A stretch of 10,695 nucleotides of DNA from Burkholderiales bacterium (GTDB taxonomy: Bacteria > Pseudomonadota > Gammaproteobacteria > Burkholderiales > Thiobacillaceae), in contig SXRG01000092.1 in the NCBI GenBank assembly GCA_005793645.1, positions 1 to 10,695 of the forward strand. Direction: 5' to 3'. The position numbers and the translations under genes are program-made. The stretch's first letter is position 1; every line of letters begins with the position of its first letter. Below, piece by piece: positions 1 to 7,615 of this stretch. Under the pieces are notes generated by a model. It had not been told where the DNA came from and did no database searches. It saw nothing but the letters and a program-made list of their open reading frames with translations.

Positions 1-1799
1 CCATTGATGAGTCGACTTAGTGTGTTGCGCAGGGTCTTGCCGGAGCGGGTCTTGGGCAGACGGGTGACTACCAGAGTGTCCTTGTAACAGGTGATGGCAC
101 CGATTTGGACGCGGATCAGTGCGACGAGCTGCTGTTGTACCTCGTCCTCGCTTAAGGTGACGCCACTTTTGAGTACGACAAGTCCCATCGGTATCTGGCC
201 TTTGAGTTCGTCGTCGCGGGCAATGACGGCGCATTCAGCGATGGACGGATGGGTGGCGATGACCTCTTCCATCTCGCCGGTAGATAGACGATGGCCGGCG
301 ACATTGATCACATCGTCGACCCGGCCCATCACAAACACATAGCCGTCGGCATCGATATAACCGCCGTCACCGCTAGTGTAATAGCCGGGCAGGAAGCGCA
401 GGTAACTTTGCGCAAAGCGCTGGCTGTCGCCCCAGATGCGGTTCAGGCAGGCTGGCGGTAATGGCAGCTTGATGGCGATATAACCCTGTGTTCCAGGCGG
501 CAGCGGCTGGCCGTTTTCGTTGAGGATCTGCACATCAAAACCGGGCGTCGGCACGGTGGATGCCCCCGGTTTGATTGGCATCGGTTCGATGCCGCGCGGG
601 TTGGCGGTGATGCTCCAACCGGTCTCGGTTTGCCACCAGTGATCAACTATCGGCTTGCCGCTCATCTCACCTAGCCAGGTTTGGGTCGGCGGATCGAGGC
701 GCTCACCGGCCGAGAAGATGGTTTGCAAGCGGGAGAGGTCGTAGGTGTGCATTAGGACACCTTCAGGATCTTCTTTTTTGATGGCGCGAAATGCGGTGGG
801 GGCTGTGAACAGCGCCTTCACACCGTATTCCGCACAGACCCGCCACAACGCCCCGGCATTCGGCGTCATTACTGGCTTGCCTTCATAGATGATAGTGGTG
901 CAGCCCTGCAACAGCGGGCCATAGACGATGTATGAGTGGCCGACCACCCAACCGACATCGGAGCAAGCGAAAAACACATCGCCGGGATCCGTGTCGTAGA
1001 TAGCCTTCATGCTGTATTTGAGTGCTACGGCGTGGCCGCCGTTTTCGCGTACCACACCTTTTGGCTTTCCGGTGGTACCGGAGGTATAGAGGATGTAGAG
1101 AGGATCGGCACCCTTGACGGGCGTGCAACCGATTGGCCGGGAGGCTTCCAGCAGGGTGGCCCAGTCATGGTCGCGGCCGGGGATGAGGGTGGCAGGCAGT
1201 GCCGGGCGTTGAAAGATGACGCAGCATTGCGGCGCGTGTTTGGCCATTTCCAGGGCGCGGTCGAGGAGTGGTTTGTATTCAATGCGGCGGGCAACCTCGA
1301 TGCCGCAGGAAGCGGACAGGATGACCTTGGGGGTCGCGTCGTCGATGCGCAGCGCTAACTCGGGCGCGGCAAAACCTCCGAATACCACTGAATGGATCGC
1401 GCCCAGACGCGCTACGGCGAGCATGGCGATAACGGCCTCCGGGATCATAGGCATGTAGATGATGACGCGATCGCCCTTGACAATACCGAGGTCGGCCAGC
1501 ATGCCGGCCGTTCGTGCCACTGCATCGGTTAGCTCGGCGTAGGTGTAGCGTGCCTTTGTGCCGGTTACTGGCGAGTCGTAGATCAGTGCCGTCTGAGTGC
1601 CACGCCCATTCTCGACATGGTGGTCGAGCGCCATGTAGGCGGTGTTCATCTCGCCATCGGCAAACCAGTAGCCGATGCCATCCGGCCCTTGAGTCAGAAT
1701 CTGTTGCGGAAATCGGTACCACGGCAGGGCTTCGGCCTGTTCTCGCCAGAAGCCCTCGGGATCGTGCATCGAACGGTTAAATTCGGTCTGGTAGCCCAT
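1..1799 (-). CDS. prpE: Propionate-CoA ligase (propionyl-CoA synthetase), 3' end outside window
   Basis: AMP-forming acyl-CoA synthetase that activates propionate to propionyl-CoA via propionyl-AMP, feeding the methylcitrate cycle in the cytoplasm. The frame is open without a stop for 599 codons to the window edge. E. coli PrpE has about 628 residues, so roughly 30 C-terminal residues are missing. Seen in the translation: a P-loop-like YTSGTTGKPKG near residue 240, the adenylate-binding WWQTETGW near residue 388, the hinge-side block GRVDDVINVAGHR, and PKTRSGKTLR with the catalytic, acetylatable lysine at about residue 588 (Lys592 in Salmonella PrpE). The stretch PLPPACLNRIWGD resembles PrpE more than acetyl-CoA synthetase Acs. 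The ATG at 1799 is preceded by GAGGAG with a 6-nt spacer. It is the last gene of the prp operon, 46 bp after prpD. A broader short-chain acyl-CoA synthetase is possible, but the context favours propionate. Confidence 0.93.
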   Translation of the reverse strand, partial: MGYQTEFNRSMHDPEGFWREQAEALPWYRFPQQILTQGPDGIGYWFADGEMNTAYMALDHHVENGRGTQTALIYDSPVTGTKARYTYAELTDAVARTAGMLADLGIVKGDRVIIYMPMIPEAVIAMLAVARLGAIHSVVFGGFAAPELALRIDDATPKVILSASCGIEVARRIEYKPLLDRALEMAKHAPQCCVIFQRPALPATLIPGRDHDWATLLEASRPIGCTPVKGADPLYILYTSGTTGKPKGVVRENGGHAVALKYSMKAIYDTDPGDVFFACSDVGWVVGHSYIVYGPLLQGCTTIIYEGKPVMTPNAGALWRVCAEYGVKALFTAPTAFRAIKKEDPEGVLMHTYDLSRLQTIFSAGERLDPPTQTWLGEMSGKPIVDHWWQTETGWSITANPRGIEPMPIKPGASTVPTPGFDVQILNENGQPLPPGTQGYIAIKLPLPPACLNRIWGDSQRFAQSYLRFLPGYYTSGDGGYIDADGYVFVMGRVDDVINVAGHRLSTGEMEEVIATHPSIAECAVIARDDELKGQIPMGLVVLKSGVTLSEDEVQQQLVALIRVQIGAITCYKDTLVVTRLPKTRSGKTLRNTLSRLIN

Positions 1800-1845
1800 C
1801 GTCGTCTCCTCTATATATCGCGTGATGCCTTGATCTCGTGGCAAT

Positions 1846-3333
1846 CTAATTGATGCAGAATAGGTCCATGAAACGGTGTACCGGTGTGGCTTCGAGCCGG
1901 GCCTGGTCCAGGCACAGCGCCATGATGGATTGGCAGCGGGATTCTGGGAAGCGGGTATGCAAGTTGTCGAGGAACTTTTTCTCCAGCACCGGGATGCCTT
2001 CGGCGCGACGGCGGCGATGGCCGATCGGGTATTCGACGGCGATCCGCTCGGTGGCGCTGCCATCTTTGAAGAATACCTGTATTGCGTTGGCGATCGAGCG
2101 TTTGTCAGCCTCTAGATATTCGCGGGTATAGCGTGGATCCTCAATGATCTCCATCTTGTCGCGCAGCACATTGATCAAGGGATTGGCGGTGTGGAAACCA
2201 TCCTCATAATTCTCGGCGATCAGGTTGCCGGTGATGAGTGGCACGGCGATGATGTATTGCAGACAGTGGTCACGATCGGCAGCATTGGCCAGCGGCCCAA
2301 CCTTGGAAATGATGCGGATGGCCGATTCGTGGGTGGTGACGACGATGCGCTCGATGTCATCGAGCCGGTCTTTCACCTGCGGATGCAAACGTACGGCGGC
2401 TTCGCAGGCGGTTTGCGAGTGGAACTCGGCCGGGAACGCAAGCTTGAACAGGATCTGTTCCATTACATAACTGCTATAAGGCTGGGCGATCTTGAAGGCG
2501 CGCTGCTCGGCGGGCTTGATCTGCTGATCCTTGTTGTTCTTGGCAAACAGCACATCGTAAAAGCCCCATTGCGGGGCGGTCAGTACGCTAGGGATGCCCA
2601 TTTCGCCGGCCATCGTTATCATCGCTAGGCGCACTGCGCGCGAGGTGGCGTCACCCGCCGCCCAAGACTTGCGTGAACCGGTGTTGGGCGCGTGGCGGTA
2701 GGTGCGCAGGGCTTGCCCATCGACAAAGGCCTGCGACAAGGCGTCGATCACTTGTGCCTCCGAGCCTCCGAGCAGACGGGTAACCACGGCGACAGAGGCT
2801 ATCTTGACCAGGATTACATGGTCGAGGCCGACGCGATTGAAGCTGTTTTCCAGTGCCAGTACACCTTGCACCTCGTGCGCTTGGATCATTGCGGTCAGTA
2901 CGGCGTGCATTGTCAATGGCGCTTCACCCTCGGCAACCCGACAACGCGACAGGTAATCGGCTACGGCCAGGATCCCGCCGAGGTTGTCTGAGGGGTGGCC
3001 CCATTCGGCAGCCAGCCAAGTGTCGTTGTAATCCAGCCAGCGCACCATGGTGCCAATATCCCAGGCCGCCTTGACCGGATCAAGTTCGTGCGCGGTGCCT
3101 GGTACGCGAGCGCCGTGCCGCACTGTGGTACCTGGCACGAGGGGGCCAAGATGCTTGGTGCATTCGGGAAAACGCAGGGCCAGAATGCCGCAGCCGAGGG
3201 TGTCGATCAGGCAATTGCGCGCGGTGTCGTAGGCCTCCTGTGAAGTGATGATGGGATTGCACACATAACGGGCGATATCGACCAGCACTTGATCGGGGGC
3301 CGGGCGGTTGTTCAGGTCTACATTGGCGCTCAT
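1846..3333 (-). CDS. prpD: 2-methylcitrate dehydratase
   Basis: Dehydrates 2-methylcitrate to 2-methyl-cis-aconitate, the third step of the methylcitrate cycle. It belongs to the iron-sulfur-free MmgE/PrpD family. The 495-residue product is close to E. coli PrpD (483) and similar along its whole length. Conserved blocks include LDTLGCG (44-50), RWLDYNDTWLAAEWGHPSDN (98-117), ENSFNRVGLDH, RTYRHAPNTG, the SFPAEFHSQTA-like block written here as AFPAEFHSQTA, DRDHC, and VEYPIGHRRRR near the C terminus. The ATG at 3333 aligns with the usual N terminus MSA; only a weak purine-rich AAAGAA lies ahead of it. It starts 15 bp after the prpC stop, consistent with one transcript. The presence of prpD means this is the PrpD version of the pathway, not the AcnD/PrpF version. 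No AcnB-like enzyme for rehydration is in the window, so a chromosomal aconitase elsewhere is inferred. Confidence 0.96.
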   Translation of the reverse strand: MSANVDLNNRPAPDQVLVDIARYVCNPIITSQEAYDTARNCLIDTLGCGILALRFPECTKHLGPLVPGTTVRHGARVPGTAHELDPVKAAWDIGTMVRWLDYNDTWLAAEWGHPSDNLGGILAVADYLSRCRVAEGEAPLTMHAVLTAMIQAHEVQGVLALENSFNRVGLDHVILVKIASVAVVTRLLGGSEAQVIDALSQAFVDGQALRTYRHAPNTGSRKSWAAGDATSRAVRLAMITMAGEMGIPSVLTAPQWGFYDVLFAKNNKDQQIKPAEQRAFKIAQPYSSYVMEQILFKLAFPAEFHSQTACEAAVRLHPQVKDRLDDIERIVVTTHESAIRIISKVGPLANAADRDHCLQYIIAVPLITGNLIAENYEDGFHTANPLINVLRDKMEIIEDPRYTREYLEADKRSIANAIQVFFKDGSATERIAVEYPIGHRRRRAEGIPVLEKKFLDNLHTRFPESRCQSIMALCLDQARLEATPVHRFMDLFCIN

Positions 3334-3348
3334 GGGATTCTTTCGGGA

Positions 3349-4494
3349 TCAGCGTTTTTCAAGGGAGGGCCAGGCTCGGTTTTCCGGGCCGATGTAGTGT
3401 GCGCTGGGGCGGATGATTTTGCCGTCTTGGCGTTGTTCGATCACATGTGCCCCCCAACCCGTGGTGCGGGCAATGACGAACATCGGGGTGAACATGGCGG
3501 TGGGTACGCCCATCTGGTGATAGGAGACTGCCGAAAACCAATCAAGGTTGGGGAACATTCGTTTTAGTTCCCACATCACGACCTCCAGACGCGCGGCGAT
3601 ATTGAACAGGCGATGGTCGCCGTTTTCTTCGGAAAGCCTTTGCGCCACGCGCTTGATGACTTCGTTGCGTGGGTCGGCTAGGGTGTACACCGGATGTCCG
3701 AAGCCGGTGATGATTTCTTTTTTGGCTACGCGCTGGCGGATGTCAGCCTCGGCGGCATCGGCATCAACATAACGGTCCTGGATACGGAAGGCCTCTTCGT
3801 TGGCCCCACCGTGCTTGGGGCCCCGCAGGGCACCGATGGCGGCCGTGATGCACGAGTGGAGATCGGAATTCGTGCCGGCTACGACGCGGGCGGTGAAGGT
3901 GGAGGCGGTGAATTCGTGCTCGGCGTAGAGGGTCAACGAGGTGTGCATGGCGCGTACCCAGGAGGCCTTGGGCGTTTTGCCGTGCAATAGATGCAGGATG
4001 TGGCTGGCGGTCGAATCGTCGTCAGTTTCTACCTCAATGCGCTTGCCGGAGGTGCTGAAGTGATACCAATACATCAGCATCGAGCCGAAACTGGCCAGCA
4101 GGCGGTCGATCTTGTCCTGGGTAGCGGCGTAGTCGCTGATTGGGCCTTCTGGTTCGCAGGTGCCCAACATTGAACAGCCGGTGCGCATTACGTCCATCGG
4201 ATGTGCGTTGGCGGGGATCGCTTCCAGCGCCTGTTTGACTGGGGAAGGCAGGCCACGCAATTTTTTCAGCTTGCTTTTGTAGGCGGCCAGTTCGGTGCGG
4301 TTGGGCAGGTGCTCATGGATGAGCAGGTGGGCAATCTCTTCGAACTCGGCTTGTTCGGCGAAATCGAGGATGTTATAGCCGCGGTAATGCAGGTCGTTGC
4401 CGGTGTGGCCCACCGTACAGACAGCGGTGTTGCCGGCCACAGTACCGGAGAGGGCAACCGATTTTTTGGTTTTTGGTGTGGTGGCATTGTTCAT
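3349..4494 (-). CDS. prpC: 2-methylcitrate synthase
   Basis: Condenses propionyl-CoA with oxaloacetate to give 2-methylcitrate and CoA. It is a type II citrate synthase-fold enzyme of 381 residues (E. coli PrpC 389). The catalytic triad is visible: His228 in GPKHGGANEE, His267 in GFGHPVYT and Asp318 in FPNLDWFSAVSY. The last block, together with MFTPMFVIARTTGWGAHVIEQ and IIRPSAHYIGPE, is typical of PrpC and distinguishes it from the TCA-cycle GltA type. The ATG at 4494 overlaps the prpB stop in an ATGA junction, and a strong AAGGAGG (4501-4507, inside the prpB 3' end) lies 6 nt upstream, so translation is probably coupled but also has its own ribosome site. Some family members retain citrate synthase activity, which cannot be judged here. 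Confidence 0.96.
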   Translation of the reverse strand: MNNATTPKTKKSVALSGTVAGNTAVCTVGHTGNDLHYRGYNILDFAEQAEFEEIAHLLIHEHLPNRTELAAYKSKLKKLRGLPSPVKQALEAIPANAHPMDVMRTGCSMLGTCEPEGPISDYAATQDKIDRLLASFGSMLMYWYHFSTSGKRIEVETDDDSTASHILHLLHGKTPKASWVRAMHTSLTLYAEHEFTASTFTARVVAGTNSDLHSCITAAIGALRGPKHGGANEEAFRIQDRYVDADAAEADIRQRVAKKEIITGFGHPVYTLADPRNEVIKRVAQRLSEENGDHRLFNIAARLEVVMWELKRMFPNLDWFSAVSYHQMGVPTAMFTPMFVIARTTGWGAHVIEQRQDGKIIRPSAHYIGPENRAWPSLEKR

Positions 4495-5381
4495 TGCTGG
4501 CCTCCTTCAGCGAATAGGCGGTCGAGTTGTTGTTCAAAGGCGTGGTAGCCGAGAAAATCGTACAGGTCCGCGCGTGTTTGCATATCGGGCACGACGGATT
4601 GCTGAGTACCGTCGGCGAGGATGTGTTGATAGACCTTGAGGGCGGCCTGGCTCATGGCGCGGAAAGCGGAAAGTGGGTAGAGCACCAACTTCACGCCAAC
4701 GCCGGCCAATTCTTGTGTGGTGTACAGCGGTGTAGCGCCAAACTCGGTGATGTTGGCCAGCACCGGCACATCCACAACGCGGGTGAATTCGGCGTATTGC
4801 GCCAGGGTATTCATCGCTTCGGGAAAGATCATGTCGGCACCCGCCTCAACGCAGGCCTGGGCACGTTCAATAGCGCGTTGCATACCCTCTACGGCCAGCG
4901 CGTCGGTGCGGGCCATGATCACGAAACTTGGGTCAATCCGGGCATCCACAGCCGCCTTGATGCGGTCAACCATTTCGCTTTGCGTGACGATGGCCTTGTT
5001 GGGGCGGTGACCACAGCGTTTTTGCATTACCTGATCTTCGATATGGAAACCCGCCGCGCCGGCTTGGGCGATTTCGCGTGTGGCGCGGGCGATATTGAAT
5101 GCGCCGCCCCAACCGGTATCGATATCTACCAGGAGAGGCAGGTTGCTGGCGGCCGTGATGTGACGAGTGTCTTCACACACATCGTGTAAGGTGGTGATGC
5201 CCAGATCGGGGATGCCCAGAGAAGAAGCGGCCACGCCACCGCCGGAGAGGTAAATGGCTTGGTGGCCGGTCTTTTGTGCCAGAAGGGCGCAGTAGGCCGT
5301 TACCGTGCCAACGACCTGCAAAGGGTGATTATTGGCGACGGCTTGACGCAGTTTTTGGCCGGGGCTTTGAGTGGGGTTCAT
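4491..5381 (-). CDS. prpB: 2-methylisocitrate lyase
   Basis: Cleaves (2R,3S)-2-methylisocitrate to pyruvate and succinate, the last step of the methylcitrate cycle. It belongs to the isocitrate lyase/PEP mutase TIM-barrel family. The 296-residue product matches the E. coli enzyme (296) in length and motifs: YLSGGG (44-49), the metal-binding VDIDTGWGG (85-93), the signature KRCGHRPNK with catalytic Cys123 at the same number as in E. coli, MARTDALAVEG and ANITEFGATPL. The ATG at 5381 overlaps the upstream regulator stop as ATGA and has AGGA about 6 nt ahead. The 3' end overlaps prpC by 4 bp, giving three tightly joined genes. The KRCGHRPNK signature separates it from glyoxylate-cycle isocitrate lyase AceA, which carries KKCGH. 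Confidence 0.97.
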   Translation of the reverse strand: MNPTQSPGQKLRQAVANNHPLQVVGTVTAYCALLAQKTGHQAIYLSGGGVAASSLGIPDLGITTLHDVCEDTRHITAASNLPLLVDIDTGWGGAFNIARATREIAQAGAAGFHIEDQVMQKRCGHRPNKAIVTQSEMVDRIKAAVDARIDPSFVIMARTDALAVEGMQRAIERAQACVEAGADMIFPEAMNTLAQYAEFTRVVDVPVLANITEFGATPLYTTQELAGVGVKLVLYPLSAFRAMSQAALKVYQHILADGTQQSVVPDMQTRADLYDFLGYHAFEQQLDRLFAEGGQQ

Positions 5382-6055
5382 GAGCGTTCCTGGACTTGGT
5401 TTTCGGCACTAATCATGGCGCTGATGCTTTGCCATGCGCCGTGGATATGGCGGCGCATCAAGAATTCGGCGAGTTCGCCATCGCGAGCCGCTAGTGCCTC
5501 GACGATGTGGCGGTGCTGCGCCAGCGCCGGTCGCGGTCGCTGGGCATTGCGGCTGGAACGGTAGCGGCACATGCGCAATAACGGGTATTGTTCGCCGCCG
5601 AGCAGATTTATCAGCAGGGCGTTGCGGCTACCCCGCACAATTAGGTAGTGAAAGTCTAGGTCCCCCTCGCTTTGCGCGTACACCTGCCCTCCCTGTGCCT
5701 CGATTTGCTGTTCATGCTGAGCCAGAAGTCCCTGCAACTGGGCAATCTCGGTGTCGTTCATCTCGTGGGCGGCCAGACGGCAGGCCATGCCTTCTAGCGC
5801 CTCACGTACGGCGTACAACTCGGCGAGCATCTTGTTGTCAAGGACAATAACCCGAGTGCCGGCGTTTGGAATGTGGCTGACTAACCGCTGGCCTTCCAGA
5901 CGCCGCAAGGCCTCACGCAAGGGGCCGCGTCCCATGCCATAGCGTTCAGCTAACTCGACCTCGTTTAGTTTTTGACCCTGCGCTAGATCGCCTGTGATGA
6001 TGGCCTGGGCTAAGCGATAGGCAGCAATATCTGCCAGAGTTTCAGAATGGGCCAT
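5378..6055 (-). CDS. GntR-family (FadR/FCD subfamily) regulator of the prp operon
   Basis: Predicted DNA-binding transcription factor of 225 residues. An N-terminal winged helix-turn-helix (about 8-72) contains the GntR core ELAERYGMGRGPLREALRRL followed by a GTRV wing. The C-terminal helical FCD ligand domain (about 77-205) has the usual metal-site pattern: Asp132 and His136 in DLDFH, His181 in QHRH and His203 in RRHIH. Known FCD regulators bind small carboxylates, so a methylcitrate-cycle intermediate is a plausible inferred ligand. It is the first gene of the operon and overlaps prpB by 4 bp, with GAGG 7 nt before its ATG. Two palindromic sites lie just upstream, which suggests autoregulation. 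E. coli instead uses a divergent sigma-54 activator, PrpR. GntR-type propionate regulators next to prp genes in other proteobacteria have been called PrpQ in comparative work, as I recall it; I leave the symbol blank. Confidence 0.9.
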   Translation of the reverse strand: MAHSETLADIAAYRLAQAIITGDLAQGQKLNEVELAERYGMGRGPLREALRRLEGQRLVSHIPNAGTRVIVLDNKMLAELYAVREALEGMACRLAAHEMNDTEIAQLQGLLAQHEQQIEAQGGQVYAQSEGDLDFHYLIVRGSRNALLINLLGGEQYPLLRMCRYRSSRNAQRPRPALAQHRHIVEALAARDGELAEFLMRRHIHGAWQSISAMISAENQVQERS

Positions 6056-6068
6056 AAGACAACCTCAA

Positions 6069-6083
6069 CAATATTGTCGACAA
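6069..6083 (+). promoter_or_regulatory. Operator-like palindrome, site 1 (proximal)
   Basis: The sequence CAATATTGTCGACAA contains the perfect 10-bp palindrome TTGTCGACAA (6074-6083), overlapped by a second palindrome CAATATTG (6069-6076). The TTGT-N2-ACAA form resembles operators of FadR-type GntR regulators. It ends 13 bp upstream of the regulator ATG at 6055, where a bound repressor could block transcription. A near-identical inverted copy lies at 6137-6151. Binding by the adjacent GntR protein is inferred. Confidence 0.6.
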
Positions 6084-6098
6084 ACATTGGCAAATGTT
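6083..6098. repeat. Inverted repeat AACATT-GGCA-AATGTT
   Basis: A perfect 6-bp inverted repeat with a 4-bp spacer directly adjoins site 1. It does not share the TTGTCRACAA core, so it may bind a different protein or be incidental. It overlaps the tentative minus-strand -10 element. Confidence 0.4.
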
Positions 6099-6102
6099 AG
6101 CA
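6094..6102 (-). promoter_or_regulatory. Tentative extended -10 promoter of the gntR-prp operon
   Basis: On the minus strand TGCTAACAT matches the extended -10 form TGnTATAAT with four of six hexamer bases. No good -35 hexamer lies 16-18 nt upstream; TTGTTT occurs at 14 nt. If used, transcription would start near 6087, leaving a leader of about 30 nt, with site 1 just after the start and site 2 near -55. That is a layout suited to repression, but the promoter call is weak. Confidence 0.25.
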
Positions 6103-6115
6103 CAAAATGCAAAAA

Positions 6116-6126
6116 ACAACTGTTGT
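6116..6126. repeat. Inverted repeat ACAAC-T-GTTGT
   Basis: A perfect 5-bp inverted repeat around a single central T, lying between the two operator-like sites. The half-sites ACAA and TTGT are those of the operators but in everted order. It could be a weak additional contact site or chance in AT-rich DNA. Confidence 0.3.
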
Positions 6127-6133
6127 AACCCAT

Positions 6134-6151
6134 ATATTGTTGACAATATTG
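6134..6151 (-). promoter_or_regulatory. Operator-like palindrome, site 2 (distal, inverted copy)
   Basis: On the plus strand the core is ATATTGTTGACAATAT (6134-6149), palindromic except for the two central bases. Read on the minus strand, 6151 to 6137 is CAATATTGTCAACAA, identical to site 1 except for one central base (A for G). The centres of the two sites are about 63 bp apart, roughly six helical turns, compatible with one protein binding both on the same DNA face. That use is inferred; the repeated sequence is seen directly. Confidence 0.58.
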
Positions 6152-6232
6152 AGTTTTAAGATTTACCGCAAAGTCGGTTCATGCGGCGATGGTGCCTGAT
6201 TTATAGGGGTGCAGCTCCTGTACGAAATTTTA

Positions 6233-7591
6233 TTAGCCAGAGGCTGATCGTTCGGTCGGCGTAACTTCTTCGACACAGCTGATGACCTTGCCGCGGGCGA
6301 AGGTTATGGTCAGAGGGTCGCCGGGCTGCAGTCGTTCGGCATTGGTCACAATCTGGTCTTGAGCGTCGCGTACGATGCTGTAACCACGGCCAAGGACGGC
6401 TTCTGGGTTGAGCTGATGTAGCTGTGCGGCAAGGCTTGTACAGGCGGTCTTCCCTTGGGTGATCTGGTGGCTGAGGTCCGAGCGGAGTCGTTGTTGCAGT
6501 GCGCCGATGCGGATAGCCAGCCCTCCCGAAAAACCCAAGTTCGGGCGTTGGTTGTGCAGGCACAAGCCATCATGGCGTAGTTGATGCCATGCCAAATCGA
6601 AACGGTTTCGAATGGCGCTGTCCAGCCGCTGGGTGAGGTGCTGGAGATGTCGATTCTGTATTTCGAGGTGGCTAGCCGGGTGTCTCAGACGGCGGCCGAC
6701 CAGATCGATTCGTTGCGCCAGTTGTTCAAGACGCCGTTTTTGGGCGTGTTGCAGGCGTCGCGTGTCGGCGGCGAGTTGCTCGGCCAATCCTGGGCCGTCC
6801 GGTGTCGCTAGTTCGGCAGCGGCGGTTGGCGTGGGGGCGCGTAGGTCGGCGACGAAATCGGCGAGGGTGAAATCGGTCTCGTGACCCACACCACTGACGA
6901 TTGGGATGGGGCTTGCAGCAATGGTGCGCGCTAGCGCTTCGTCGTTGAATGACCACAGGTCTTCGATGCTGCCGCCACCGCGTACCAGCAACAAGACTTC
7001 GCATTCGGCACGATGGATGGCGGTTTGCAGCGCGGTGAGCAGTTGCGTAGCGGCACCTTCGCCTTGTACCGGGCTAGGGTAGAGGGTGACGCGCGCTGCC
7101 GGCCAGCGTCGCCTGAGCGTGGTAATCACATCGCGTAAGGCCGCTGCACGCGGTGAGGTGATGATGCCGATTGAATGCGGATAGGGGGGCAGGGTGCGTT
7201 TGCGGGCCACATCGAACAGGCCTTCACTCTCCAGCTTGGCCTTGAGCCGTAAAAAGGCCTCAAACAGGTTGCCCATTCCGGCACGACGCATGGTCTCCAC
7301 GGCCAGTTGAAACTCACCGCGCGGCTCGTACAGCGTTGCTTGGGCACGCACCTCGACCTGTTGGCCGTTGGCGGGGACAAAATCAACAAACTGGTTGCGT
7401 CCACGAAACATCGCACAACGCACGCTTGCGATCTCATCTTTTAAGGTGAAATACCAGTGACCGGAGGGTGCACGGGTCAGGTTGGAAATCTCTCCGGCTA
7501 CCCAGCATTGCGTTACGCTGCGCTCGATGGCGATGCGCACTGCCCGGTTGAGGGCCGAGACGGGAATGACCGGGGGGAAGGTGTTTTCCAA
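6233..7591 (-). CDS. xseA: Exodeoxyribonuclease VII large subunit
   Basis: Catalytic subunit of exonuclease VII, which with several XseB subunits degrades single-stranded DNA from both ends into oligonucleotides during repair. The 452-residue product matches E. coli XseA (456). An N-terminal OB fold (about 8-105) includes WVAGEISNLTRAPSGHWYFT and LYEPRGEFQL. The catalytic domain has Asp154 in LRDVI, Arg204 in VRGGGSIEDLWSFNDE, and His237 and Asp240 in GVGHETDF, each one position from E. coli 155, 205, 238 and 241. A long helical segment (about 265-390) and a C-terminal LGRGYSIV block (400-407) follow. The start is TTG at 7591: an in-frame TAA lies eight codons upstream with no ATG or GTG between, and homology begins within the first ten residues. 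No clear Shine-Dalgarno is seen, so expression may be low or coupled to sirB2, whose stop is 24 bp away. xseB is not in the window. Confidence 0.96.
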   Translation of the reverse strand: MENTFPPVIPVSALNRAVRIAIERSVTQCWVAGEISNLTRAPSGHWYFTLKDEIASVRCAMFRGRNQFVDFVPANGQQVEVRAQATLYEPRGEFQLAVETMRRAGMGNLFEAFLRLKAKLESEGLFDVARKRTLPPYPHSIGIITSPRAAALRDVITTLRRRWPAARVTLYPSPVQGEGAATQLLTALQTAIHRAECEVLLLVRGGGSIEDLWSFNDEALARTIAASPIPIVSGVGHETDFTLADFVADLRAPTPTAAAELATPDGPGLAEQLAADTRRLQHAQKRRLEQLAQRIDLVGRRLRHPASHLEIQNRHLQHLTQRLDSAIRNRFDLAWHQLRHDGLCLHNQRPNLGFSGGLAIRIGALQQRLRSDLSHQITQGKTACTSLAAQLHQLNPEAVLGRGYSIVRDAQDQIVTNAERLQPGDPLTITFARGKVISCVEEVTPTERSASG

Positions 7592-7615
7592 GCCGTTTAG
7601 TGCGTTCTGGCCGCT

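Larger units (their letters stand above)
6056..6232. other. Intergenic control region between xseA and the prp operon
   Basis: This is the largest noncoding stretch, between the xseA stop and the start of the GntR gene. The half nearest the regulator (6060-6160) is clearly AT-rich compared with its surroundings and contains several inverted repeats, described separately. The half nearest xseA (6160-6232) shows no convincing rho-independent terminator: the only stem I find is a 5-bp CCGCA/TGCGG pair with an 11-nt loop and no following T run. Either xseA transcription ends by another mechanism or it partly reads into the prp operon. Confidence 0.6.

Noticed and set aside
1279..1722. Minus-strand open frame of 147 codons within prpE
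   Set aside because: It is in a different frame from the continuous, motif-bearing PrpE frame and is rich in Arg, Ser and His, typical of out-of-frame translation.
4527..5189. Plus-strand open frame of 220 codons opposite prpB
   Set aside because: It lies entirely antisense to a clearly conserved prpB, has no recognisable motif or ribosome site, and is the kind of shadow expected in GC-rich coding DNA.
6140..6145. Perfect TTGACA hexamer on the plus strand
   Set aside because: No acceptable -10 lies 16-18 nt downstream and no plus-strand gene follows; the hexamer is part of the operator-like palindrome.
6200..6227. Minus-strand TATAAA with a possible -35 at 6222-6227
   Set aside because: The -10 is good, but the -35 candidate TTTCGT matches only two of six bases and the hexamer sits far upstream of the operator-like sites; not strong enough to list as a promoter.
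6160..6232. Rho-independent terminator after xseA
   Set aside because: Only short stems of 4-5 bp are present and none is followed by a T run on the minus strand.
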